Positions 44,065 through 55,859 of a stretch of 64,000 nt of DNA are shown piece by piece (the first letter of the stretch is position 1; the number at the start of each line of letters is the position of its first letter). The notes below the pieces were generated by a model. The model made no database searches. It saw nothing but the letters and a program-made list of their open reading frames with translations, and was not told the DNA's origin. A program made the translations under genes and the position numbers. This DNA is from Phascolomyces articulosus (lineage: Eukaryota; Mucoromycota; Mucoromycetes; Mucorales; Lichtheimiaceae): positions 806,001 to 870,000 of the forward strand of contig JAIXMP010000011.1 in assembly GCA_025677815.1 (NCBI GenBank). The letters run 5' to 3'.

Positions 44065-46947
44065 TTAACCGCTGCAGCTAACACAAGCATCCTTATTTTC
44101 AAGTGAGCACATCATAGCTGCTTCATTTTCTTCTTCAGAACTCTTCTTTTCACGATATTCCTTCAAAGACAATTGATCGACAGTAAACTTGATAGCATCC
44201 ACAGCAGGACGAGTACGTAAATAATACATACCAGTCTTTAATCCCTTCTTCCAACCATAAAAGTGCATACTGGTCAATTTACCAAAGTTAGGTTCACCAA
44301 TGAAAATATTCAAACTTTGACTTTGATCAATAAAAGCACCACGATCCGCGGCCATATCAATAATCGTACGTTGTCTCAATTCCCATACAGTCTTGTAAAG
44401 TTGTTTCAAATGTTCAGGAATATTAGGGATACGTTGAATGGAACCATTATCCGACATGATCATGTTCTTGACATCATCATTCCAAAGACCCAATTCCACC
44501 AAATCCTTTAATAACCAGGGGTTGACGATCTGGAATTCACCAGCAAGGACACGACGTGTATACAAGTTGGAGGTATAAGGTTCGAAACATTCATTATAAC
44601 CCAAGATTTGAGAAGTGGAGGCAGTAGGCATGGGTGCAACCAATAATGAATTGCGAAGGCCATGTTGAGCAATTTGTTGTTTGAGAGAGGTCCAGTCCCA
44701 TAAATCGGTAGGTGTGACATTCCAGAAATCGAATTGTAAAGTACCCTTGGAAGCAGGGGAACCAGGGTAAGATTCATAGGTACCTTGTTCTTGAGCAAGT
44801 TCAACAGAAGCTTCCAAAGCAGCGTGATAAATGGTTTCAAAGATTTGAACATTGAGCTTTTGGGCTTCAGGGGAATCGAATGGATAACGCATCAACATGA
44901 ATGCATCAGCAAGGCCTTGGACACCAAGACCAATAGGGCGATGACGCATGTTGGATCTTTTGGCTTCAGGAACAGGGTAGTAGTTGACATCAATGATTTT
45001 GTTAAGGTTGCGAGTAATCACCTTAGTAACCTATTATATTTATGGATCATCGTTAATCATCTATATCTCTGAGGGAAATTTGTTCTTTCTTTTGAAAAAA
45101 AAAAAAAAAAACTTACATCATGCAACTTTTTGAAATCATAACGTTCACGGTTGACTACGAAACTAGGCAAGGCAATACTGGCCAAGTTACATACAGCAAC
45201 TTCATCAGGGCTGGAGTATTCAACAATTTCAGTACACAAATTACTACATTTGATAGTACCAAGGTTTTGTTGGTTGGATTTACGGTTGCATGCATCCTTG
45301 TATAACATGAATGGACCACCAGTTTCAGTTTGAGCTTCAAGAATGGCATACCATAACTTTTGAGCCTTGATGGTCTTGCGTGCACGACCTTCACGTTCAT
45401 ATCGATGATATAATTCCTAATATACAATCATACACAAGTTAATTAAGGTTGGCTGTGTTTGTTTTAAAATAATAAAAGGTAATAGATATAAAGCCTTACC
45501 TCGAATTTTTCACCCCATACTTCATGTAAACCAGGAGCTTCGCTAGGACAGAACAAGGACCAATCACCATTTTCTTCCACACGCTTCATGAACAAATCAG
45601 GGATCCACAAGGCATAAAACAAATCTCTTGCACGATTTTCTTCTTTACCAGTATTCTTGCGCAAATCCAAAAAGTCAAAGACATCGGGATGCCAAGGTTC
45701 CAAATAGATAGCAAAAGCGCCAGGACGCTTATTACCACCTTGATCAACATAACGAGCGGTATTATTATAGACACGTAACATGGGGACAATACCATTGGAA
45801 TAACCATTGGTACCAGCAATATAAGAACCAGAGGCACGAATTTGATGAATGTTCAAACCAATACCACCGGCGGTTTTAGAAATTTGAGAACAAATCTTGA
45901 GAGTTTCATAAATACCCTCAATAGAATCATCCTTCATGGTCAACAAGAAACAAGACGACAATTGAGGACGAGGAGTACCTGCATTGAATAAGGTAGGACT
46001 GGCATGGGTAAAATGACGTGCCGACATTAAATTGTAAGTTTCAATGGCAGATTCAATATCTTCTCCATGAATACCCACAGCAACACGCATCAACATGTGT
46101 TGTGGACGTTCAGCAATCTTTCCATTGATCTTTAAAAGATAAGAACGTTCCAAGGTCTTGAAACCAAAGAAATTGTAACCATAATCACGATCATAAATAA
46201 TGGCAGAATTGAGTCGATCGGCATGTTTCATGATGATTTTGTGAATAGGTTCGGAAATCATGGGAGAGTGCTTGGAGGTCTTTGGATTGATATAAGTAAA
46301 TAAATCATCAATGACTTGAGAAAAGACTTTTTTGGTTTCCTTGTGCAAGTTGGAAATGGCAATACGAGCAGCCAAAGTAGCATAATCAGGATGGCGGGTA
46401 GTCATGTAAGCGGCTGTTTCAGAGGCCAAGTTATCCAATTCTACCGTGGTGACGCCTTGATAAACACCTGAAATGACTTTTTGTGTAATAGTGATAGGAT
46501 CGACATATTCCATATTTAATCCATAACATAACTTGTTGATTCTAGCTGTAATCTATTATGATCATATTCATCGGGGAATGAAAAAAAGAATGACACACGT
46601 AAATACACGTAACGCGTACGCCGCGTTCAATAAAAAAAAAGTGAGAAAAAAAAACGCGTTGAATTCGATTAGCGGAACTGAGTTTTTTTACGTGTTGAAA
46701 AAAAAAGGGAAGAAAAAAAAATAGGTTCGTGTTGTTTTTCTTTTTAGGCGTTTAATATATATATGTAAACTCGAAATATTACCTTGTCGAACGCTACGCG
46801 TTCATGACGACCATCTATATATAAAGTAAATTCATCGTTAATATGGAAATACTGAATACTATGTCGAAAATTTATAGAATAAAACGAACCTCTTTTGACG
46901 ACAAACATGAGTGTAGATTTTTGAGTTGTATTATTAATTGCCTGCAT
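44065..46947 (-). CDS. RNR1: Ribonucleoside-diphosphate reductase, large subunit
   Basis: 802 residues, five exons: 46947-46890, 46814-46783, 46552-45500, 45416-45117 and 45030-44065, all in phase. This is the catalytic R1 subunit of class Ia ribonucleotide reductase, which with R2 makes dNDPs in the cytosol. The ATP-cone allosteric domain is encoded by exons 1-3 ([31 protein letters not shown]). Active-site parts: [20 protein letters not shown] (redox Cys), SNLCTEI (Asn, thiyl Cys, Glu), [13 protein letters not shown] (second redox Cys), [20 protein letters not shown]-terminal redox tail CVSCSG. Full length for the family. The first intron is short (46889-46815); the second (46782-46553) carries two perfect MCB sites and exon 2 a third (separate entries). 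The start ATG at 46947 gives [19 protein letters not shown], as in other fungi. Confidence 0.97.
46612..46617. promoter_or_regulatory. MluI cell-cycle box (ACGCGT), RNR1 intron 2
   Basis: Perfect ACGCGT within CACGTAACGCGTACGCC, in the second intron. MCBs are bound by MBF-type factors (Mbp1/Swi6, Cdc10 complexes) that drive S-phase genes, RNR1 among them. Confidence 0.55.
46654..46659. promoter_or_regulatory. MluI cell-cycle box (ACGCGT), RNR1 intron 2
   Basis: Second perfect ACGCGT, 42 bp from the first, in the same intron. Confidence 0.55.
46796..46801. promoter_or_regulatory. MluI cell-cycle box (ACGCGT), RNR1 exon 2
   Basis: Third perfect ACGCGT, inside the coding exon (codons for E-R-V-A of the ATP cone, GAACGCGTAGCG), so here the coding sequence and the site overlap. 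Confidence 0.4.
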
Positions 46948-49710
46948 TATATATATATAAAAAAAAGATGTTTTTGGAAAATGGGAGGGGGGAATGATAG
47001 TTGGTATATAATAAATAGTCAGATATCAAAATCTCTCTATGATTGTATCTTATATTGTAATAATAATATATATAAAAAAAGTCGTATAGACAAGGTGTAT
47101 AAAAATGAACTAACCAAGTCTTTTGGTCTTGGACGAACTTGCGGGAAAGAAAGAAGAAAAGAAAAAAAAGGGGAATTTTTTTCTGTGGCAAAAAACGAGA
47201 TCGATGAATTTAAATGTTGTTTTTCTGGGACCGTTCCTTTTATAGTTCCGAAACACGTACTTAACATATAGACGTGTTCCTTCGTTTTTTTTTTTTTCAA
47301 CAACCTTCTTTGGATTACAAAGAACTTATTCATTTATAAGCAAAACTACAGCTTTATATATATATTATTTATTTGGCTCTAAAAAACAGCTTTATAATAG
47401 TAGGACAAAACGTTTTCCCGATATTGTTTTGTGATTCCCTTCTCCATCACCTTTTTTTTCCCAACAAATTGAGATCATAAACTACTAATCAGAATCAACA
47501 AAGATCGAGAAATAAAGAATTGAATTCAACAGTAAATGGAAATAATGTACCAAAGTCTCATCGATATGACAAGGGATTACTGTTGGGTGGCTATTACTAA
47601 TAAAAAGAATATAGGACAAAGAGGGTATATTGCTTTCTTGCTATATAGAGGATGAAACATATGCACATGACTAGTTTCATATGAAAAAGAAAGGTGTGGG
47701 ATAGAAGGGAAAATGGATATCATGGTTAACCTGGTACATTCGTGATGGATATTCAATAAAACACATATATCAAAAACATCAAGACAAACGCCACTGTTAT
47801 CCAAGTCGGAAAGGGGGTCATACCCACAACATACCTGTGGATGAATGAAGCAGGGTAAGGAATCAATATCTGGAAATTACCTTGGTAATTAGTAGTTAAA
47901 TGGTTTTTGAAAATAGACCGACAACAAAAATAAAAGATATGTATATTCTTGTTAATGTATATCCAACATGGCCTTATGATTCATGCTTGTTGCATATCAC
48001 TTTCAATTGCTACATGAATATCGAATGAGCGATCTAGATAATTATGAATATATATATATATGATTAAAATGCACTCAGATATCTTTTTTTTAACTTACTG
48101 AACAGTTGGTTAATTATGTGATGTGACTTTATTCTTTTTATTCTTGTTTACTGCTCAAGCATCGTTGCTAAATAGTCAACACATATCTGGAACTATTTTA
48201 TGCAAGCCTACTCAAAATTCAAACAGCGAACACAATTGCCCTTTGCGCCCAGTTTATTGTTGCTATTCATCGATCTTGACGTATTCTTATTCTTCAAAAG
48301 TAATAAAAAGCTTCAATTATAGGGATGATGGCTGTCAATCATTTACGAACAAAGATCAGTAATGTTAATATCCTCTTTATACTGTTATCATCATTATGAG
48401 AACAGACACTGTATTTTTTTTTTTTGGAAACTTTGGAGTATTTTGAATATAGTTAAGCACTTAATTTCCATATTTCTCCAAACTTTAATTCATCATTTAA
48501 TGATGTACACGAGTTTAAACCTTTATGAGTGAGAAATGATGATACTACCTAAAGCTTCGTGTTATTCTATTGACCATAATAACAAAAAAAAAATCAACAC
48601 AAAATAAAATCGTATAACAAGCTTTATATACGATAAACTATAGGGATACTCATCGTTACGAAAAGCTCAAGAAACATTTACTTGTGATTTGCTTTCAAAA
48701 TGAACTTCTAAGTCCTACAATCCAAAAGATATATTGTTTTGCAGTTAAAACTTCAGTAAATAAGAAAAATCTATTTATTTTTTGGATAACAGAAGAGGTT
48801 TCACCATAACTCAACGCATTGAATAATATAATATCTTATCTCAACTTCAAACGCTTTCATAATAAATGTTTAACTTACTCATAAGGTGAACTATCCAATT
48901 ACAAATATGAACCTACGTAATTGAAATATCTTCACTGTTCACTTGTATAAAAAATTATAGATTATGATGTTTACGATATAAGATACACGAATAAATTAGA
49001 TAGATGTGGATCAAATATATCTTATTCTTTTATGACTTGTTTTTATCCATCCAATAAAATAAAAGTATATAGCGCACTTTGTATGTAACTTTTATCCGAG
49101 TCTTTGTATTCTTTGTTATAGAGAGTAATGGTGATCATGTATTTAAAAGATGACGCGCTAAATAAATATGTAAATACAATTATCATAAGATGAATATCTA
49201 TAGTGGCGACAGGAAACTCTTCTTTTACGCAGAATCCTAATATAGTAAAAACAAGCACGTTGTCATACGCAGTTCAAGGTTTTCAAAATATTTACAGTGA
49301 TAGAAACGCATTACAGTGCAAAACACAAATAGTGGCAAGTTGTATAAATGAATTTTTTTTTAAGAAAAATAATTTTTATTTAAGTAGCAGAGTTGAGGTA
49401 TATCCTTCTATATCTTGCAACAGAACAATACTTTATATTCTTTATATACCAAAAGTGCATTAAATAAAAAAGGGAGTGGAATAACAACTTTTATCAGCAG
49501 TGAGCCTCCCAAGCATAAATAAGGGGATTAATACACGTATAGCATTTTGCATACATTGCACACCACATTTTGTTTCTTTAGCACATCAACTGCGCAGTAA
49601 TTGCTGTGACCACCAGTGTCTAGCAAGATAGATATACGCAATAACAAGAAGGTATAGTAGATACTTCAAGTGAATTATATATATATATATACATTTTACA
49701 TGTATTTATT
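46948..49710. other. Intergenic, no supported gene
   Basis: RNR1 5' flank (poly-pyrimidine near 47280-47300), then ~2.3 kb AT-rich sequence. Fragments near 47720-47890 (for example KHIYQKHQDKRHCYPSRKGG on the plus strand) may be an old coding remnant but are broken by stops. No RNA gene recognised. Confidence 0.45.
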
Positions 49711-51933
49711 TCATTTCATATATTTTATGAATTTGCTAATATAGAGAAGACAATCATCTGAAACAAATGGGCAATCATCTATTGTCAAAGCCAGTTTTTT
49801 CTTCCTTGTTAAATTATCCACCTTCTTCTTATCAACAAGAATACGCACTCCAATCTGTTATGGTGTCCAACTCTCTTAAAATAACAACCTCCAAATTATC
49901 AATATCAGCAAGACTAGCGATGACATCGTCCTTCACGGAGGGGATATTTTCAATTCGAACGCATGTTAGCTGATGGCTTAATTTCCTAAGAAAATGCTTG
50001 ATCCCATCAGCCGAGATACTGGGAAGACGCTGTAAATCAACTCTGCGCAATGTCTTGATATCTGCCAATGTTGATAAAAGGTCATCAGAAAAATCACCAG
50101 TACGATTGAGTGTAATTGTTTCCAATAGTTTAACTGGCCGTTGTTGCTTCCTTGTTGTGGAAATAGTATTAATACTAGTTGAAAGCTCTGCATATCTTTT
50201 GAATAAATGACATAAGCTTGTTGTTTTTCCCTCTGGATGTGATATAAAGATATATGAAAGGGGATGCATGTCCATGAGGGTATTGACTAATCCATTCATA
50301 TCGTGTACTGCATTTACTGTCAGGTTCGTCAATTTGGTTGAATTGCTAATTGCCTGTAAAATAAAATCTTGGGTTCCTTTAAACAGCCACGCTTGGAAAC
50401 ATCTTATATTGGGTAGCCTGAAATCGTGATATTGAGTATAGAGCTGTTGAATTTCCGGCTGTGTTCTTGGAGGAATACAGCATACAACCACATCCTCCAG
50501 GGTATCCATGTTTTTATATAAAATTGGTAGTATTTTTTGTATGGCACTTGTAGGCCCACCGTCGTTTGTATAGAAAACACGTAAATTTCCTGCCATATTT
50601 CTCTCTTTTTCGAGACTACTAACAACAATATTTTTTGATGGTGGAAAATCTGGAATCATATTAGGATTGTATCCCAGTACCACGAGGTTTGGTAGTGTAT
50701 GTTTGGCGATAGTATCCAAAAATGAATAGTCAACACTGCCATTCAGAACAAATCTTTGTAGTTGTGGACAGTGTTTCAATATAGGGTCAACATCTCCCCC
50801 AATGACACGCGCTGCTTTGAGCTGAAAATCGTTCAAACATTCATGGTCTTTTAGTTGTGCAAGACTTTTAGCTTGTCTCGAAAGAGAATCTCGAGTCGAA
50901 TAGATAAACTCGACTAAATTGCTGCATACCGATAAAACATCTGCAATTGGTATCACTAGTCGTATGCTGTCCGAATCGATATTTAAGCGGGTCAACGTAT
51001 TTCGTATTTTCCATATGACAGTGGAAAGTGGTGAAAAATACTTTTCAGCATTATAATTTCCACGGACTAATTGGTTGTTTTTGTCGTTGTTAATATAATC
51101 AATATTACTATACAATAGTAAAATAATTTCTATTAATAAAAAAATACATATTTACCGTTTATATTTATTGATTGAATCCTCATGAAATGACCTTCTGTTA
51201 AAAGTTCAACATAAGTATTAAAAAGTGTCATTTTGGAAGAAGTGGTGGTGTATATTGTAAAATGTTTTACATGATTTCCAATTCTGGGTGTTACACGAAC
51301 AATTTGCAAATCTCTCTTTTCATCCAAAATTACTAAACTGCGCCACACATCCGCACAATCTTGAATTTGCTCACTCCATGCTTTTGATATCTGCAAACAT
51401 GTCGTTCGAGTGTATTGGGGTAATAATGAAAAAATTTGGTTGGTAATTTCGACAGGAAGTAATTTAACTGGGTCAAACTTCTTTTGATATTGTTTTGTCG
51501 CCATCTCTTTGCCTATTTTCAACGCAGCCTCTATTTCGTTTTCTTTATTTTGATCAAGTTGAACAAGTTTCAGTCCTTGGTCATAAACACGGATCGCTTG
51601 GTTCTGATGGTCATTCATGGAAAGTGCATTTGCTTTATATATATAGCTCAATGCTGTTGTTGGTGCATGTTTGACAATTTGTTCTCCATCCGCCAAAGCT
51701 AAATCAAACCGATTCTGCATGGCATAAGCATAGGCGCGTGTTTCGTATAAAGCCAGAAGAATTATGTTTTGTTGCAGCAGTATGGAATCGATCATCATAG
51801 TTGAATCGTTTATTATCTGTTGGTAGTTTTGGCATTTCATAGCAAGACAAAGATTATTTATTGTTTTTGGAAATGATCCTATGAATTTAGACCAGTTTGT
51901 TAAAGGGAATATAAATTTGTCTGCGTCAATCAT
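49711..51933 (-). CDS. TPR / F-box / LRR protein (Dia2/Pof3 architecture), C-terminal frameshift
   Basis: Exons 51933-51156 and 51066-49832 (donor GTAAAT, acceptor AATTAG) give 670 residues. Residues ~20-125 are TPR-like (ALYETRAYAYAMQNRFDLAL, SYIYKANALSMNDHQNQAIR). Residues ~155-200 form an F-box (KLLPVEITNQIFSLLPQYTR then CLQISKAWSEQIQDCADVWR). The rest is leucine-rich repeats (LETITLNRTGDFSDDLLSTL). TPR-F-box-LRR is the layout of yeast Dia2 and fission-yeast Pof3, SCF receptors acting at the replisome. The frame stops at 49832, but about 48 further codons homologous to the paralogue's end (VRILVDKKK then ALTIDDCPFVSDDCLLYI) lie open in another frame down to 49711. Two bases are missing near 49851 compared with the plus-strand paralogue (53330-55576). 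The first ATG inside the frame, aligned with the paralogue's Met, was taken as start. Confidence 0.8.
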
Positions 51934-52076
51934 TGTTATATATAATATCAATAGAAAAAAAAGGAAAAGAAGAAAAGGAGAGTAAACTGACAGATGTTTT
52001 TTTTACGCAACTCAAGTATATTAACCTGCTGCATCTAACCAAACCCAGCCCTAACTTTATCTGTGGCGCATTTTGA
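51934..52076. other. 5' flank of the minus-strand TPR-F-box gene
   Basis: Short AT-rich leader. Shared upstream DNA with the small plus-strand gene that follows. Confidence 0.4.
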
Positions 52077-52085
52077 TATAAATAG
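52077..52085 (+). promoter_or_regulatory. TATA box of a small two-exon gene
   Basis: TATAAATAG, a near-consensus TATA box, 65 bp before the ATG at 52142, in a locally less AT-rich sequence. Confidence 0.5.
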
Positions 52086-52141
52086 GGGTCCCCAGCAGTT
52101 CTAAAAAGTCTAAAAGTGCGGAGACAAATTTTGTGGTTTTT

Positions 52142-52382
52142 ATGAACTCTTATTGGCTAATCAACTTTTGGAACAACTTTTCGACTTATATTGATTACAA
52201 AAGTGAAAGACGATACACTTACTTTCTGAAGTATGTATTTGCACTTCTTTATTCTTCAATGAACTAAGCCTTTCCCTCTTGGGTATTTTGAGTTTGGTTT
52301 ATGCAGGAAGACAGTTTTCGGTTATGTGGAACGAGCAAGTATTGATGCGCAACTTGCTGATCTCCAGGAAAAAAAAACTTAA
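52142..52382 (+). CDS. Small two-exon gene, 54-residue protein, unknown
   Basis: Exon 1 52142-52230 and exon 2 52307-52382 join in frame (AA + G = Lys) around a 76-nt intron with donor GTATGT, a branch-like AACTAAG and acceptor ATGCAG after a T-rich stretch. The protein starts MNSYWLINFWNNFSTYIDYK and ends GYVERASIDAQLADLQEKKT, stop TAA at 52380. The N-terminal third is aromatic/hydrophobic, the centre basic (SERRYTYFLKK), the C-terminus helical and charged. Because each exon is short, it is easily missed by simple frame searches. It sits between two divergent F-box genes and has its own TATA box. The minus strand is also partly open here, so this remains a prediction; no family recognised. 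A small mitochondrial or membrane-associated protein would fit the composition. Confidence 0.45.
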
Positions 52383-53329
52383 TGTAACCTGGATTTTATT
52401 TTTCCTTTTCTTTCACAACACAAAGAATATTTACAATTTACTTGATACGGCATAAAAAAAGGGTACGTATGATGGGGATAGGCACAAGGCTTTATTTATG
52501 TGCATTGGCTTTTTTTTCATGACAAAAAACTTTTATGGCCGAATTTGGTACGATATCCACTCAACTGATGGATGAATGAATCAATTGTATATTATCTCAG
52601 CTATCCTAATGTTATGAGACACGCTTTTCTTCATATTTCATATTAACGGCGACTAACACCCATCCGACCGTAAAAGGCTGTTCTTTTTGCAATATAGTAA
52701 AACAAAAGATCTGCATGCAGCCCTTAACCATTCCAATCTATCTCTCCTCCAGTGTTCACCCGTTTTATCTTTATTTCCCCAACTCTCTTATAAGCTACAG
52801 TATACCACATTTTATCTTAGTCACGCCTTTATTATTCCCGTTGTTTAATTAAATAAACAAAAACCCGTCAAGTGCATTATATATATACAAGAATGTCTTT
52901 GTTTAAATTACCAAGACATGTTTTGATGATGCTGGATAAACCACTGGCAAAAACCTGTAGAGATCCATCTGACTTTTGATGTTCTCAAAGTTGTAATTGC
53001 TGGATCTTATTATATTTTGTTGAAGAATGTTCAATAAGATGAAGACGTGTAGCGCATTTTATTACCGTATATATTGTTCTTGAAAAATAGAGAGAGGAAA
53101 AAAGAAACAAATTGTGGACCAGTAATATAATCATGCAAACTCTTTGGTTCCTTGTTTGAGAATTATAATACATCCAAACGCTTCAATCATCAATGCTTGT
53201 GGTCACACGATCATCTGAAAATGTAGCATCACTAATTTTTATTTTTATTTTTGAAACGCAAATGGGCCTAGACAAAAAAAAAACCTTCTCTTTCCTTTTC
53301 TTTGTATTTTTGTTTTGATATTTGATAAT
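52383..53329. other. Intergenic, upstream of the plus-strand TPR-F-box gene
   Basis: AT- and pyrimidine-rich. Long C/T tracts at ~53280-53310 right before the start at 53330. No further gene supported. Confidence 0.5.
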
Positions 53330-55576
53330 ATGGATAACAAATATATATTTCCAATAACTCAGTGGTCTAACTTTATAACATTATTTTCAGAAACTATTAG
53401 AAATCTGAATCATGCTGTGGAAATTCAGAATTATCAACAAATTATCCAGCATTCAACCGCAGTCATTGAAGCTATATTACAACAAAATACAACTCTTACT
53501 GCATTGTATGAAACACGCGCTTATGCCTACGCCATGCGCTATCAGTTCGATCTAGCTCTGGCGGATGGAGAACAAATAATCAAACACACACCCACGGCAA
53601 CATCCGGTTATATCTATAAAGCAAACGTACTTTCCATGAAGGGTTACCAGAAGGGTGCCATCCGTAGTTATGATCAAGGATTGCAAGTTGTACAAAAATC
53701 AAAAGCTCAAGATCAGCAAAAAGTTGAAATGGAGGCATTAAAAATAGGCAAACAGCTGGCTATCAAGGAACATTCACAAAAGTTCTTTGATCCAGTGGAT
53801 ATATTTCCAGTGGAAATTACAACCAAGATATTTTCATTACTGACCCAGGAAGCTCTGTTAACATGTTTGTTGACATCAAAAACATGGTGTGATCGAGTTC
53901 AAGACTGTGCTGAAGCGTGGCGCAGTTTAGTCATCCAAGATGAGAGGATGGATTTTCACCTAGCCCGTGTAACATCCAAGATTGGAGATCATGTAAAACA
54001 TATGAAAATAGGCATAACGACATTTGAAATGGGTCTATTCAAAAAGTATTTGAAACACTTAATAGAAGGCCATTTCACGAGGATTCAATCATTAGAGATA
54101 CAAGGTAAATATAAAGTTATTTCAATGTCGAAAGGTAATATAAAAAAGAGACTATAGATTATAGTAATAACGATCATGTTGCCATCAATAAATATATATA
54201 AAAAAACAAGTGCTTGGGAAGGACTATGTAAAAAGCGATTATTACCTACTTCCGATTGCCTTATGGCAAATACAAAATACGCTGACCATCTTGAATATTG
54301 ATGTGGACAACGGAAGGACAATATCAATAGCAAAAATTTTATCATCATGCCGTAATTTATCCGAATTGTCCTATTCTACAGCAGATCCTCTTCTTGCACA
54401 AATAAATAGTCTCAGACAATTAACGAATCATGATAGTTTGATTGATTTACAGCTTAAAGCGACCTCTATCACCGGAGATGGAATTATTCCCATACTGAAT
54501 CAATGTTCAAATTTACAAAGACTTGTAATGAATGGATGTAACGTAACGGTTTTGGATAGTATTAACGAGCGCACATTATCGAACCTCGAGATACTAGGAT
54601 ACAATGCTAGGGGTGTTCCAAAATTTCCACCATCAATAAAAGACAATACCAATGCTTCTAGTGGCACACATAAACGTGAAAATAAGATAAATACGACCGC
54701 AGCAAAAGGATTGCGTGTTTTCTATACAAACGACGTAGGCCCTGTCCTTCGTTTACCATGGGTATTATCAACTCTGCATAAAAACATGGAGACGTTGGAG
54801 AATGTCGTTGCAGCTTTATACCTCCTATGATACCAGAAGAAACCCAACTACTTAATCGTACATATTCTGGTTTCAGATTACCCAATCTAATGCACTTTCA
54901 CGCTTGGCTTTTCCAGGGATTACAAGATTTTTTATTGCAGGTAATTCGTAGTTCAACCAAATTGACGAATCTAACAGTAGTAGCGCCGTACAATGTGAAT
55001 ACATTGGTAAATACGCTCATAGATATGCAACCCCTTTCGTACATCAATATCTCGGATCCGCTCCATAATAGCACAACTTTACATCATTTATTTAAAAAAT
55101 ATGCTACTGATATAACAACAAGACAACGAATAACAGGACAACAACAAGAAATTAGATCATTGGAATCAATCACGCTTCAACATAGCTCTGCCATCTCAGA
55201 CGATGTCCTGGCATCATTAGGAGAGATCAAGACGTTGCGCAGAGTTGGTTTACAAAATCTACGGAGTATTACAATGAATGGTGCCAGGCAATTTATTTAC
55301 CAGCTCAGTCACCAGTTGGTATATATCCGGTTCTCAGAAATAAAAGCCATAAACGACCTTGTAATTGTCTGTCTTGCTGATATTTACCCTTTGGAGATTA
55401 TTATATTTAGCGAGTTAATTAATATAACAGACCCAGGTATACGAGATCTAGTTGATAAGAAGAAAAGTTCAAAATTGGTGGAAATGAGGATAATTAACTG
55501 TTCAGCTATCACTGAAAATTGTCTACAATATGTAAAACGAAAAGTAAAAATATTTGATTCTGCCTATGATAGATAG
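53330..55576 (+). pseudogene. TPR / F-box / LRR protein (Dia2/Pof3 architecture), internal frameshift
   Basis: Paralogue of the minus-strand gene at 49711-51933, arranged head to head. Exon 1 53330-54104; exon 2 starts at 54211 (donor GTAAAT, acceptor ACAAG), the same intron position as the paralogue. TPR region: TALYETRAYAYAMRYQFDLA and GYIYKANVLSMKGYQKGAIR. F-box: DIFPVEITTKIFSLLTQEAL then SKTWCDRVQDCAEAWRSL. LRRs follow. The frame stops at 54830 after ENVVAALYLL, while the sense continues from about 54813 in the next frame as FIPPMIPEETQLLNRTY (paralogue: CCIPPRTQPEIQQLYTQY), so one base is missing near 54811-54816. With it the protein would be ~713 residues and complete to CLQYVKRKVKIFDSAYDR. 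Assembly error or genuine inactivation cannot be told apart here. Confidence 0.78.
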
Positions 55577-55859
55577 ATAATTATAAACAAATTTGTGCCA
55601 CCATTCAATAAAGATTGGATTGAAATAGAACTAAATTCATCTTATCTTGCTACTGATGCACTTTTTTAAAGAAGAGTTATGTATATAAAAAAAAACTGCA
55701 AGTAAAGTAACCATCTCAACTCAATGATGTTTTTCTATAAAGTATTATGTAATATTCATCTTTTTATATTATGTAATGATTAATGCAAGCTTTTTTTTTT
55801 CCATTCAAGATCATGAAAAGAATTTTATCAGCTATATACAATGCATTTTTAATCGGTTT
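55577..55859. other. 3' flank of the TPR-F-box gene
   Basis: AT-rich, no gene. Confidence 0.5.

Noticed and set aside
48123..48362. Cysteine-containing frame with a hydrophobic start (LFFLFLFTAQASLLN)
   Set aside because: No ATG in frame (it begins at GTG directly after a stop region), no promoter or joining exon seen.
51130..51155. A 26-nt intron in the minus-strand TPR-F-box gene (acceptor TAATAG)
   Set aside because: Too short for splicing. The acceptor AATTAG at 51067-51068 keeps phase and aligns the proteins of the two paralogues (VRGNYNAEKYF with VLGKDYVKSDY).
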